A stretch of DNA of 33,332 nt, from contig NZ_JALKIM010000039.1 of the NCBI RefSeq assembly GCF_023050945.1, forward strand, positions 1-33,332, in the 5' to 3' direction. The notes below the pieces were generated by a model. It did no database searches. It was not told the origin of the DNA and saw only the letters and a list, made by a program, of their open reading frames with translations. Shown one piece after another: positions 1 to 8,342 of this stretch (its first letter is position 1; each line of letters starts with the position of its first letter). This DNA is from Anaerobiospirillum sp. NML120448. GTDB taxonomy: Bacteria > Pseudomonadota > Gammaproteobacteria > Enterobacterales > Succinivibrionaceae. The translations under genes and the position numbers were made by a program.

Positions 1-488
1 GCATAACTCCTTTTTTTATGATGTTGTTTAGTTATGCCTCCTATCATACACAAAAATTTCTCCCCTCTCATAATTAGTTATTTATCAGATTTTTTATCTT
101 TACCGTTCTTAATTAGGAAATCATGAGTCAGGTTAGCCGTGGTAAGGGATAAAACGAGCTTGCTAAAGGTGGAGCTTGCAGGCCAATGTATAAGGCTGGA
201 CCTTTAATAAGGCAAAACCAAAATACCAGCATCCTTGCCCAATTTTATTAACAACATGAGCTTGGATAATATGACTTTAATTAAAGTGCTGAACAAACGC
301 TAATGAACAGGAGATTGGAGAGGAAATATTTGTAGGCAGCTAGTTAAGAAAATTAGAACACATTGGCTGTTTTTTAGGGACTAGATTGATGGCAAGAAGG
401 CTTGCAAGCAAGCTTTATTGCAGGTAGAAAGGCTTGCAAGCAAGCTTTCTTTCTTGGTTGATAGCTTGCTTGCATGATAAAGAGATTA
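1..488. other. Gene-free stretch at window start with short repeats
   Basis: I see no convincing gene here. An 8-bp inverted repeat (gcataact / agttatgc) lies within the first 37 bases. The right end, next to the stop of the minus-strand gene, carries the repeats described in the next entry. Confidence 0.5.
397..473. repeat. 20-bp direct repeat plus inverted copy, possible terminator
   Basis: The 20-base word beginning aaggcttgcaagcaag occurs at 397-416 and again at 429-448. An 11-base inverted copy (gcttgcttgca) lies at 463-473 and can pair with either copy. The element sits 16 bases past the stop codon of the minus-strand gene at 489-1652, so a transcription terminator for that gene is possible. 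There is only a weak T-run on the minus strand. Confidence 0.5.
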
Positions 489-1652
489 CTATTGTAAGAA
501 ATAGTTAGTGGTGCTGTTGGTATGGTCTTGCTCTACTTCTTTGGCAATTTTCTTAATGAAATCTTTGATACTCAAAGTATAGGCAACTGTAACCTTTGTG
601 TGCTGAGGTACTAAAAATTCTGTTACACCATATTCGCTAGCACCATTATTACCATCAGCTCTAAGAGCATGAGCCCAATCGTAGGTATAACCAATACGTG
701 TCCATGGGTAATCATGCTGGCTAAAATAAGAGGCAATGATATTTTTGTTAAACCATGACTTAAAGCTATCTAGACTGTGAGTGTGGTAAGTGCCTTGCAC
801 ATTTTCGTGAGATAATTCCTGATCTGAACTAATAGCAGCTTTGAGCAAAGCCTTTTTGCGTTCAGTTATTTGAGGATCTGCAAGCTCAGCATTGGCCTTA
901 TTTTTACTAGCTTGGGATAATGCCTTTTCTAGCTCTTTAGCTTTTTCTAAACTCTTAGCCTGAATATAAGAGTGTACTTGAATACCAGCAAATTCCTCTT
1001 TGGACTCTTCAAACGAGCCAGATGGCTCTTGATTAAAGACATCTGTTCTATAGGCAGGACGCAAAACGTCCTCAGGATGTACCCAGATAGCGGTAATATG
1101 AGTGCTCTTACGCTCTGCTGGCATACCTAATAATTGATTAAGACGCAATGTCCAATTGGTAACACCATTACTATTGCGGCCATACCAGGCTTTAAATTCC
1201 TTATCTGTAAATGACCAACACTGATATGGCAACTTCATATCAGTACCTTCGATATAAGAATCAGGATAAGCATGTAAGCTTAGTAATAGCACTCTATCTT
1301 GATCATCATAGGTAACAAACTGTGAGTTCTTATCTAATGAGACTAAAGGTAATAATTCCTCCTCCTCAATAGTTAAGGCATCCTTTACGGCATTGATATA
1401 GCGCATGTCTTGACCAAGATATTTATTATTAAACTCAGCTGCTGCAACATCACTGGCGTAAATTACACATTCAGGACACTTAGGACATTGCTCACTATAA
1501 GCTTTAGACTCGCTCTCAGTAGCATTTTGCTCAGCTACTTGTTCAGCTTTAGAATCTAAATTTTGTTCAGTGTTTTGCTCGGCTACTGCCTGCAACATAT
1601 AGCAGCTTGTTAAGCTTAATACTGCTATCTTGAACCAACTAAGCACTTTCAT
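489..1652 (-). CDS. Exported protein of unknown function with CPKCPEC motif
   Basis: I chose the ATG at 1652 because AAAGGAGAG lies just upstream of it; a longer frame opens at 1715 without such support. The product is about 387 residues. Its N-terminus (MKVLSWFKIAVLSLTSC) is a signal peptide: LTSC fits a lipobox, while AVA before EQ fits ordinary signal peptidase, so lipoprotein versus periplasmic is undecided. A charged Glu/Gln linker follows, then CPKCPEC, three cysteines that might bind metal or form disulphides. The globular part contains WVHPEDVLRPAY and YPWTRIGYTYDWA, conserved-looking motifs that I associate only loosely with exported proteins of unknown function. A Lys/Glu/Ala-rich helical stretch lies in the middle. 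The gene stands alone on its strand. I assign no function. Confidence 0.8.
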   Translation of the reverse strand: MKVLSWFKIAVLSLTSCYMLQAVAEQNTEQNLDSKAEQVAEQNATESESKAYSEQCPKCPECVIYASDVAAAEFNNKYLGQDMRYINAVKDALTIEEEELLPLVSLDKNSQFVTYDDQDRVLLLSLHAYPDSYIEGTDMKLPYQCWSFTDKEFKAWYGRNSNGVTNWTLRLNQLLGMPAERKSTHITAIWVHPEDVLRPAYRTDVFNQEPSGSFEESKEEFAGIQVHSYIQAKSLEKAKELEKALSQASKNKANAELADPQITERKKALLKAAISSDQELSHENVQGTYHTHSLDSFKSWFNKNIIASYFSQHDYPWTRIGYTYDWAHALRADGNNGASEYGVTEFLVPQHTKVTVAYTLSIKDFIKKIAKEVEQDHTNSTTNYFLQ

Positions 1653-2874
1653 CTTGTATCGCTCTCCTTTGAGCTTTTTTCGTGAGTTGCTCTTTAAGTT
1701 TATTTCTAGGCTCAATTAGAGCTATAGGGCCATTTTGCATGGTTTAAAAATATGGCTAAACTTATAAGATCACGTCCACACACAGCCTTTGTCTAACCTT
1801 ATTAGGCTGTACTATTACCGAAGATATTCTGTTAACTAACCTTTAACTATCTTAATAGCTAATATGACTAGCTACCTGTGAAGCTATGTTTTTTTCCCAG
1901 CTTTAACTATTACAAAGCTAAAGCATGAGATATGTCAGCCTCTTTCATGCAAAAAATAAACAATCGATCTAGTTTATCTTAAATAAAGGCAAAGTTCGGT
2001 GATTTACCTTACAAAAGTTTAAAGGCACACTAAAAATTTAAATAAGAAAAGCCAAGTTGCTTCAACAAAGATAGTTTATTTGCCTGCTAAGCTATGTACA
2101 AACTAGCACTACCTGCTTAAAACTCATGCATAAGCAACCAAATAGCGCTAGGAATTTTAGGCTAAACAAACACTCATCTTAAGCGCCCGCTCATAGCTGC
2201 TCAGGCATGCTCACGAAAGCCAATGGCTACATGTAGCTACTCATTGCTGCACTGGATACTCATGACTGCTAATGGCTGTTTGGAATTTCTGTCTTGAGAC
2301 TCTTTAGATTAAGCTTGGCAAATAATAGAAGTTAACACTATTTATGTTTATATTTGCTATTACTGAGACTATAGTCTTAGGCATATATGGAAGCTCAATT
2401 TTGAGAAGTTGCTCTGGGCATGAAACCTTTTTTGTGTTGAAGTTTTTGCTATCTCAAGACATATCACATGTTTAATTGAATGCGAGCCATTAAACTACGA
2501 ACTACCCCTCATTTTTAACGACTGCCTCTTCTAGTGTTACCTAATAAAGATACGTTTTAATCAGCCGTTTTGCTATGTTTTCCGATCTAAAATATTGACT
2601 ATTTTTTTTTTTACGTTAGAATTGTATGTAACATTTATTTCATATACGCATTCTGTATGTGTATCTATGGAAGCCTTGTGTATTACTTACTCTGTTTAAG
2701 TCATACAAGTTAATCAAATTGCTTTAAATAATTCTCTATTAGCCTATACCAAATCCCTCACAAACCAAGGCATTGATATGTTCTTGGGCTTTATTATTGT
2801 AGTTTAGTGTATGGCCTAAAGATATAGGTTTTGCAATGAGAATCGTTTCTTTTAGCTAATATTTTGGTGAAAAG
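1653..2874. other. Long gene-free stretch between divergent genes
   Basis: About 1.2 kb separates the divergently transcribed exported-protein gene and the lipoprotein genes. No reading frame with protein-like composition stands out. It must hold the promoters of both flanking units. A run of ten or more T lies near 2604-2614. A small RNA cannot be excluded by eye. Confidence 0.45.
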
Positions 2875-3309
2875 ATGAACCTTAATTTAAAAAAGCACGG
2901 TGCTATTACTGCTACCTTTTTAGCCTTATCCTTAATGACCACTGGCTGTATGACCAATACTCATGCTGTCAAAGAAGAAAATATCACTATAGCTAAAGCT
3001 CAAAGCGAAATCAAAAAAGGCATGTCTAGCGCTGAGGTTATTGATGTTTTAGGTAGTCCAAACATGGTATCTACTGATACTCAAGGCCGTGAGGTTTGGG
3101 TTTATGACAAAATCTCAACTAACTACAACTCATCTTCAGCCTCTGGCAGCTTATTAGGCCTCTTATTTGGAGGTAGCGGCGGTGGTTTGGGTGGTGCCAG
3201 TGCCAGCACAGCCTCTGCATCAACCAACCAACGAACCCTTACTATCGTAGTTAAGTTCGATGAGATCTATAAGGTTCGTGATGTTTCCTATCGTTCATCT
3301 TCTTTCTAA
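2875..3309 (+). CDS. BamE/SmpA-like outer-membrane lipoprotein
   Basis: The 144-residue product has a lipoprotein signal: a hydrophobic stretch ends in LMTTGC, so Cys25 is the likely lipidated residue. Residues about 39-80 (KAQSEIKKGMSSAEVIDVLG, followed by SPN and REVWVYDK) match the SmpA/OmlA fold shared with BamE, in which a short helix pair precedes a small beta sheet. The middle is a Gly/Ser-rich low-complexity loop (residues about 85-125), after which a last beta strand (TIVVKFDE) returns. True BamE is usually a shorter protein without this loop, so I call it BamE-like rather than bamE. It leads a run of small envelope genes on the plus strand, 27 bases before the next one. A weak GGTGA precedes the ATG. 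Confidence 0.8.
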   Translation: MNLNLKKHGAITATFLALSLMTTGCMTNTHAVKEENITIAKAQSEIKKGMSSAEVIDVLGSPNMVSTDTQGREVWVYDKISTNYNSSSASGSLLGLLFGGSGGGLGGASASTASASTNQRTLTIVVKFDEIYKVRDVSYRSSSF

Positions 3310-3336
3310 TATTTGCTTTAAGTAATCAAACTAACT

Positions 3337-3867
3337 ATGAAGAAAATCTCTCTCATCATGGCTTTTGCCATGGCTTTTATCCTTAATGGATGTGCTTCTC
3401 CTGATTATTCACAATACTACAAGTTATCTCCTGAATATCTACAGGTGCGTCAAGTACAAACCCGTATATATGAGACTGATGATGCTGAGCAATTATTAAC
3501 AGCCTCTACACACGTACTGCAAGACCTTGGCTATATCGTAGAAAAGAGTGATTTTGACTTAGGTCTATTATCTTGCTACAAGGATCATGAGGCTGTTGAA
3601 GCTGATCAAGTAGTTGGCCGTTTCCTTATTGCTTTATTAGCAGGTGTAGATATTGGTAATGATGTTGTTCAGCGCATTAAAGTTACCCTTGTTGTCTCTT
3701 CAATTAAAGATAATCCAAAGAAGAAAGTAGTACGTGTCTCTTTTGTACGTGCTGTAACCAATACTCACAATGTTACTCGCTTCGAACTCATTTTAGAGCC
3801 TACCATCTATCAAGAGTTCTACAACAAGTTAAGTCAGTCTGTATTCTTAACTGCTGAAAAAATTTAA
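3337..3867 (+). CDS. Lipoprotein, paralogue of the next gene
   Basis: The 176-residue protein starts with a signal peptide ending in ILNGCAS, a good lipobox with Cys19 as the acceptor. The mature part contains VQTRIYETDD, a helix with VLQDLGYIVEKSDFDLGLLS, then beta strands and a C-terminal YQEFYNKLSQSVFL. The following gene encodes the same order of motifs, so the two arose by duplication. This one carries an additional hydrophobic segment (FLIALLAGVDIG) absent from its neighbour. I do not recognise a biochemical function. Location beside a BamE-like lipoprotein suggests an outer-membrane role, which is inference. Confidence 0.8.
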   Translation: MKKISLIMAFAMAFILNGCASPDYSQYYKLSPEYLQVRQVQTRIYETDDAEQLLTASTHVLQDLGYIVEKSDFDLGLLSCYKDHEAVEADQVVGRFLIALLAGVDIGNDVVQRIKVTLVVSSIKDNPKKKVVRVSFVRAVTNTHNVTRFELILEPTIYQEFYNKLSQSVFLTAEKI

Positions 3868-3932
3868 TTATTAATTAACCTATTTCAATAAAACTCCATT
3901 ATTAGGAACGGATTTTTTCCGATTACGAGATT

Positions 3933-4358
3933 ATGAAAATGAAAAAATTAGCAGTAGTTTTAGCAGTTACCTTATGTGCTTCTTTTACAGGTTGTACTTC
4001 TTTAAACGAGGCTGTTCTTGGCGATGGTAGTGAAACTCAGGTACAGACCCGTAGCTATCAAACAAAAATCTTTGAAGCACCAGATGTTGATACTGCTATT
4101 AAGGCTGTAATTGCCACTATGCAAGACGTAGGCTTTGTTATTGATAATGCTGATGCTCGTGTAGGCACTGTAACTGGTACATCATTCCACAATGCCTCTC
4201 GCTTATCAGTAACTGTTCGCAAGTATGGCGATAATCAAGTACAAGTTCGCGCTAATGCTCAATCTGGCCTTGAAATTATTAGAGATCCAATTGCGTATCA
4301 AAACTTCTTTAACTCTTTAGCCAAGTCCCTATTCTTAATTGGCGAAGACGTTAACTAG
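3933..4358 (+). CDS. Lipoprotein, paralogue of the preceding gene
   Basis: The 141-residue product has a lipoprotein signal peptide ending in ASFTGCTS. The mature domain aligns with the previous gene: VQTRSYQTKIFE, then MQDVGFVIDNADARVGTVTG, then YQNFFNSLAKSLFLIGED at the C-terminus. The predicted fold is a small alpha/beta domain with a helix followed by strands. It sits 65 bases after its paralogue and probably belongs to the same transcription unit. A second possible ATG lies two codons in (MKMKK); either start gives the same signal peptide. The function is unknown. Confidence 0.8.
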   Translation: MKMKKLAVVLAVTLCASFTGCTSLNEAVLGDGSETQVQTRSYQTKIFEAPDVDTAIKAVIATMQDVGFVIDNADARVGTVTGTSFHNASRLSVTVRKYGDNQVQVRANAQSGLEIIRDPIAYQNFFNSLAKSLFLIGEDVN

Positions 4359-4440
4359 TTGAGCTTATATTGAATCTTCCCTTAACTAAAACATAAGCTC
4401 TGAGCTTTGTCTTAGGAAAATTTATCCTTACTAAAATATC

Positions 4441-4473
4441 TTAGATCCCAGCTCTCAAACCACTGGGATCTAA
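4441..4473 (+). terminator. 10-bp stem hairpin after lipoprotein genes
   Basis: The words ttagatccca (4441-4450) and tgggatctaa (4464-4473) are perfect inverted complements around a 13-base loop. The hairpin lies between the lipoprotein unit and the 76-residue gene. It could end the former transcript or sit in the 5' leader of the latter. The trailing sequence (attaataat) is only moderately T-rich. Confidence 0.5.
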
Positions 4474-4497
4474 ATTAATAATCACAGAGTAATTAGT

Positions 4498-4728
4498 ATG
4501 TTTAAAAAAGCATTTTTCTTAGGTCTTGCGATCTTATCAATGTCTTTAGCTTTTAACGCTCAGGCCAAAGACGTATATGTTAATGGCTATACCCGCTCTG
4601 ATGGCACTCAAGTACGTGGCCACTATCGTTCTGGCCCTGACAATAGCTTCGACAACAATTGGAGCACTGAGGGCAACACCAATCCATATACTGGTGAGCG
4701 TGGTACTCTTGAGCGCCGTGGCTACTAA
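4498..4728 (+). CDS. Small exported protein with YVNGYTRSDGT repeat-type motif
   Basis: The 76-residue protein has a clear Sec signal peptide (hydrophobic core FFLGLAILSMSLAF, cleavage after AQA). The 52-residue mature part contains DVYVNGYTRSDGTQVRGHYR, SGPDNSFDNNWS and NTNPYTGERG. This pattern is typical of a widespread family of tiny periplasmic proteins whose role is unknown. Having no cysteine, it is not a lipoprotein. The gene lies 139 bases after the lipoprotein set and just past a hairpin, so it may have its own promoter. Confidence 0.8.
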   Translation: MFKKAFFLGLAILSMSLAFNAQAKDVYVNGYTRSDGTQVRGHYRSGPDNSFDNNWSTEGNTNPYTGERGTLERRGY

Positions 4729-4941
4729 TTTTTCTTACTAGCCTTAACGCTTACCCATCTTTTATAAGCCTTGCTTTAAGTAAGAAAGTCAAAGGCTTAA
4801 AGCCCAATCCTAACTTATATTTTACTAATCCTCATTTAGAATTGAGCCTTATATATTTCTTAGCAATTACTATTGCCATCGCAAACAAACATTATTGCTA
4901 TTGTGATCATTAATTCCTATTTTTAGGGAGATCATATTAAA

Positions 4942-5514
4942 TTGTATATACCCCCATCTTTCGATTTAAAGCCTGAACTTGTGGCTGAACATACATCAAA
5001 CAACTCCTCTATGTGCTCAAACAATGAAGAGCAACCAGTGCTTGCTTGTACAAATGAGCCAGAACCAAAACCTGTAGCTGCTAATTCCCTAGATGACTCC
5101 TCTACATGCTCAAAAAACGAAGAAAAACCAGTACTTGCTTGCAAGAGTGATGAGGTAAGCAGCAATCTTGTTTTAGAGTCATTGATAGGCATGGTTATAG
5201 AATCATGGCGTTTTGTTAAAAGCTATCACAGCATGGCTATCAAATTACCAACAAATGATCAAACAAAACATCTAAATAAACTTAGATACTTTCAGCGTCA
5301 ACTTAATATTCAATTAGCTAAATCTAATATCAGCATAGTTAGTTGCGAAGGACAAGTTTATCAAGAAGGTATGGCAGTAAGTGCCATTAACTTAGATGAG
5401 TTTTCCCACGAAGACACTCTAATAGTTGATCAGGTTATAGAGCCTATCATTATGGGTTCTAATGGTTTACTGCATACAGGTATTGTTACCTTAAAGAAAC
5501 AAGAGGGTAAATAA
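4942..5514 (+). CDS. GrpE-like nucleotide-exchange factor with Cys-repeat N-terminus
   Basis: The frame opens with TTG at 4942, preceded by AGGGAG at 4925-4930; no in-frame ATG comes before the conserved part. The 190-residue product has two parts. Residues about 15-75 are a low-complexity tandem repeat of 31 residues in two copies, each with a pair of cysteines (CSNNEEQPVLAC and CSKNEEKPVLAC). Residues about 76-190 are a helix (LNKLRYFQRQLNIQLAKSNI) followed by a beta region with GQVYQEGMAVSAI and QVIEPIIMGSNGLLHTGIV, the order seen in the C-terminal half of GrpE. Its stop overlaps the Hsp70 start (TAATG), which strongly supports a cochaperone role. The usual long GrpE dimerisation coiled coil is shortened. 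The GrpE assignment rests on motif pattern and neighbour, not on overall identity. Confidence 0.7.
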   Translation: MYIPPSFDLKPELVAEHTSNNSSMCSNNEEQPVLACTNEPEPKPVAANSLDDSSTCSKNEEKPVLACKSDEVSSNLVLESLIGMVIESWRFVKSYHSMAIKLPTNDQTKHLNKLRYFQRQLNIQLAKSNISIVSCEGQVYQEGMAVSAINLDEFSHEDTLIVDQVIEPIIMGSNGLLHTGIVTLKKQEGK

Positions 5515-8015
5515 TGAAACACTTTATTGGTATTGACCTAGGCACTACCAACAGTGCTATTTGTTCGTTTGATGGTGAAAATACCCGTATTTGGAAAAGC
5601 CCAGAACAAAATGATGTTACTCCTTCTGCTTTATACTTCGATCGTAGAGGAAATAAGTTTGTAGGCAAGCGAGCATATGACGCAGCACCTCACAGCCCTG
5701 AGAATGCTACATTACTCTTTAAAAGATTAATGGGAACCAGTACTCCTATTGATATTAAGGCTCTTGATAGAAGCTTGTCTCCAGAGGAGTGCTCTAGTGA
5801 AGTACTCAAAGTTTTATTTGGCTACTTACCAGAAGAAATTCGCAATAGCGAAGATATTGGCACTGTAATTACTGTTCCTGCTGCATTCAATCAGATGCAA
5901 AAAGATGCCACTATGCAGGCAGCCCAGATGGCTGGCTTAGGTGCAGTCACACTAATGCAAGAGCCTGTTGCTGCGGTAATGAGCGTAATGCGTCATACCA
6001 AGCAAGATGGCTTATTCTTAATTTACGATTTAGGTGGCGGTACTTTAGATATAGCTATTGCTGAGAGTATTAATGGTCGAGTAAATTTATTATCTCATGG
6101 CGGTATTGCTATGTGTGGTGGTCGAGATTTCGATCGAGCCATCTTTAATAATATAGTGCGCCCATGGCTTGATGATAATTTTAATTTGCCAGAAAACTTT
6201 GCCACTGACCCTACTTATAAGTCATTAATTCGCCTTTCTAACTGGGCAACTGAGCGAGCCAAGATTGAGCTGTCATCTAATGACCATGCCATCATTTGCT
6301 TGTCTGAAAGCGAAACTAGATTACAAGATCTAAACGATGAAGATATCTATCTTGATATTCCTCTAGAAAGATCCACTTTTAATGAACTAATTGACGATCG
6401 CATTAATGACTCTATTGAAGCAGCCCGCAATACTATTAAGAGTGCAGGCTTGAGCCCTGATGATATTGAACGTGTTGTTTTTATTGGTGGCCCTACTAAC
6501 TATGCCCCATTAAGAGAAAAGGTTTCTTTTGAGCTTGGCATTAGGGGCGGCTTAGAAGTTAATCCTATGACAGCTGTTGCTGAGGGTGCTAGTATTTTTG
6601 CTGAATCCATTGATTGGAGTAGCCAAAACCATACTCGTAAAAGCATTCGTGGTCAGCTTGATGTTAAGTCTCAAATTGACCTTTCATTTAAGTATATTGC
6701 TCGAACTCCAGAAAGCTTCACAAAATTTGCTGTTTCATTTAAAGACAACATTAGTGATGATTATGAGTTACAGATTAATTGTATCGATACAGGCTGGTCC
6801 TCTGGTCGTATGCCATTAAAGAATGGAACAACCTGTGAGTTACCTTTAAGCAAAGATGGCGATAATAACTTTAAAGTCTTTGTTTACAACGAATTTGGCG
6901 ATGCTTTAGTCTTACCTGAAGACAAAATTACTATCACTAAAACAGCTGTTACTGTTGATGCAATTCCAGCCTCTTACTCTATAGGCATTGAGGTTTTAAA
7001 CAAACTTAATGGTGATAGTACTCTAGACTTTTTAGTACGTGCAGGTGACAGTCTTCCAGTTAAAGGCACCCGTACCTTTAAAGCAGCTCAAACCTTAAAA
7101 GCAGGCTCTTCAGATACCATTAACTTTAAGCTCTGGGAAGGCGAAATTGATAATCCAGTTACCGACAATCGCTACATTGGCGTAATGAAGATTTCAGGCA
7201 AAGACTTTGACGAAGGTATTATCCCTGTAGGCGCAGAGTTAGAGTGTGACTTTGAAATGTTGGACTCTGGAAATATTATTCTTGATATTTCTGTACCTTC
7301 TATTGGTAGCACTTTTAATTCAGGAAAGAACTTCTATTCTCGTCAAGAGGGTATGATTGACTTCTCTAAGGACAACCAAGCTCTAGAAAAAGATGCTCGT
7401 CAAATTCTAGAACGCATCGAGGAACTTGAAGAAGTTATTAGCGATCCTAAGCTTGATCAAGCTAAGAGCAAGGTCGATTTTGTCCTTGAACAGTGCATTG
7501 ATGCTAATGATAGCGAGCTAGCTCAAGAAGCCTCAGAAAAACTTTTAGAGGCTAAAAAGCTTCTAAACCAGGTTAACAAAGAGCATTTTAAAACTATTAG
7601 GGAAGATGAGCTAGAAAGAGTTACTGCCCAAGCTAGAAAGCTTTTAGAGGAGTCTCCTCAAGGCTCTCGTGCCGATCTTATTAAACTTGATCAGTTACAT
7701 GATAAGGCACAAAAAGCTATTAATCATTCTAATAATAGCTTTGAAACTATCCTTCAAGAAATTAAAAGTTTAATGAACATCTATATGTTAAATGACTTTG
7801 ATTTCTTACAAGGTTATTTTTCATACCTTGTTAGCACTAATCAGGTTGAATTTGAGGATCAAGTTGAATTTAAGCTTTTAGCTATCAAAGGTATTGCAGC
7901 TATCGAAAGTAATGATGTTAAAAAGCTTAGACAAGTGGTAATTGCCATGACTAGGTTAACTCAATCAAGCACAGATGAGATCCCTGAAGATTTAGCGAAT
8001 ATTATCAAGGGATAA
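5514..8015 (+). CDS. Divergent Hsp70 (DnaK-like) chaperone, 833 residues
   Basis: The ATPase domain (about 1-375) is intact: IGIDLGTTNS (phosphate 1), VITVPAAFNQMQKDA, IYDLGGGTLDIA (phosphate 2) and VVFIGGPTNYAPLRE (adenosine loop). An additional domain of roughly 100 residues (about 377-480) precedes the substrate-binding beta domain (about 483-610, containing SLPVKGTRTF and GAELECDFEM). A charged helical tail fills 620-833, with LERIEELEEVI and similar coiled-coil-like stretches. DnaK itself is about 640 residues and HscC about 560, so this is an enlarged, divergent Hsp70 and not the housekeeping chaperone. The start overlaps the stop of the GrpE-like gene, and two J-like genes follow. ATP-driven remodelling of a dedicated client is the likely job; the client is unknown. 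Confidence 0.9.
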   Translation: MKHFIGIDLGTTNSAICSFDGENTRIWKSPEQNDVTPSALYFDRRGNKFVGKRAYDAAPHSPENATLLFKRLMGTSTPIDIKALDRSLSPEECSSEVLKVLFGYLPEEIRNSEDIGTVITVPAAFNQMQKDATMQAAQMAGLGAVTLMQEPVAAVMSVMRHTKQDGLFLIYDLGGGTLDIAIAESINGRVNLLSHGGIAMCGGRDFDRAIFNNIVRPWLDDNFNLPENFATDPTYKSLIRLSNWATERAKIELSSNDHAIICLSESETRLQDLNDEDIYLDIPLERSTFNELIDDRINDSIEAARNTIKSAGLSPDDIERVVFIGGPTNYAPLREKVSFELGIRGGLEVNPMTAVAEGASIFAESIDWSSQNHTRKSIRGQLDVKSQIDLSFKYIARTPESFTKFAVSFKDNISDDYELQINCIDTGWSSGRMPLKNGTTCELPLSKDGDNNFKVFVYNEFGDALVLPEDKITITKTAVTVDAIPASYSIGIEVLNKLNGDSTLDFLVRAGDSLPVKGTRTFKAAQTLKAGSSDTINFKLWEGEIDNPVTDNRYIGVMKISGKDFDEGIIPVGAELECDFEMLDSGNIILDISVPSIGSTFNSGKNFYSRQEGMIDFSKDNQALEKDARQILERIEELEEVISDPKLDQAKSKVDFVLEQCIDANDSELAQEASEKLLEAKKLLNQVNKEHFKTIREDELERVTAQARKLLEESPQGSRADLIKLDQLHDKAQKAINHSNNSFETILQEIKSLMNIYMLNDFDFLQGYFSYLVSTNQVEFEDQVEFKLLAIKGIAAIESNDVKKLRQVVIAMTRLTQSSTDEIPEDLANIIKG

Positions 8016-8026
8016 ACTATAAGTTC

Positions 8027-8158
8027 CTATAAGATCACCTAAAAATTGGGACTGCTCTTTAGTTTAATTAAGAAATAACCAAAGAGCCTGACTTGCCATC
8101 AGCTATGTTGATATCGAGCGTATACAACATCATCCCAATTTAGGTGTCCTCCTTATAG
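8027..8158. repeat. Imperfect ~25-bp inverted repeat after the Hsp70 gene
   Basis: One arm (8027-8051) starts ctataag and ends cacctaaaaattggga. The other (8133-8158) reads inversely as ctataaggaggacacctaaattggga without its first bases matching perfectly in the middle. The arms are separated by about 80 bases. It lies 12 bases past the Hsp70 stop, so it may act as a terminator or mark the edge of an old insertion. Confidence 0.45.
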
Positions 8159-8205
8159 TTATCAGTCTTATGGCCGCCATTATTATGCTTGTGACTATGT
8201 CTTAG
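8092..8205 (+). pseudogene. Possible fragment of an FkbH-like gene
   Basis: A 37-codon open stretch between stops at 8089 and 8203 contains LAISYVDIERIQ and ISLMAAIIMLVTMS. These resemble KLAISIEGLQEF and GISLMAILLMKILSK in the intact FkbH-like protein encoded at 12798-14222, with the material between them missing. The 12-base string cttgccatcagc is identical in both. The fragment directly abuts the ~100-bp repeat at 8196, exactly as a clearer FkbH fragment does at 10460. The evidence is weaker than for that second fragment. Confidence 0.4.
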
Positions 8206-8295
8206 CTTTTGGCTAACTTAAAAACAATAGTTCCATCTTGTGATGCCCCATTAGCTAGGACATAAACCATAAGTCTTTTATCTCTTGTTTACTTA
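8196..8295. repeat. Copy 1 of ~100-bp repeat upstream of J-like genes
   Basis: This stretch, from tatgtcttagctttt to ctcttgtttactta, recurs at 10460-10560 with about one difference in eight bases. Each copy ends about 48 bases before the start codon of a J-like paralogue, so it is probably a duplicated promoter/leader region. On the minus strand both copies could encode a short peptide with VLA and ASQDGTIVFKLA, so an older coding remnant is also possible. Confidence 0.7.
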
Positions 8296-8342
8296 TCCTA
8301 CTAACATTATTAATCTCAGCCATCTAGAGTTTTCTAATTAAT

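Noticed and set aside
2345-2476. 43-codon plus-strand frame in the long gene-free stretch
   Set aside because: It has no ribosome site and no recognisable motif, and is short enough to be chance.
4932-5192. Minus-strand 86-residue frame opposite the GrpE-like gene
   Set aside because: It mirrors the tandem Cys repeat of the real gene, which is coupled to the Hsp70 gene.
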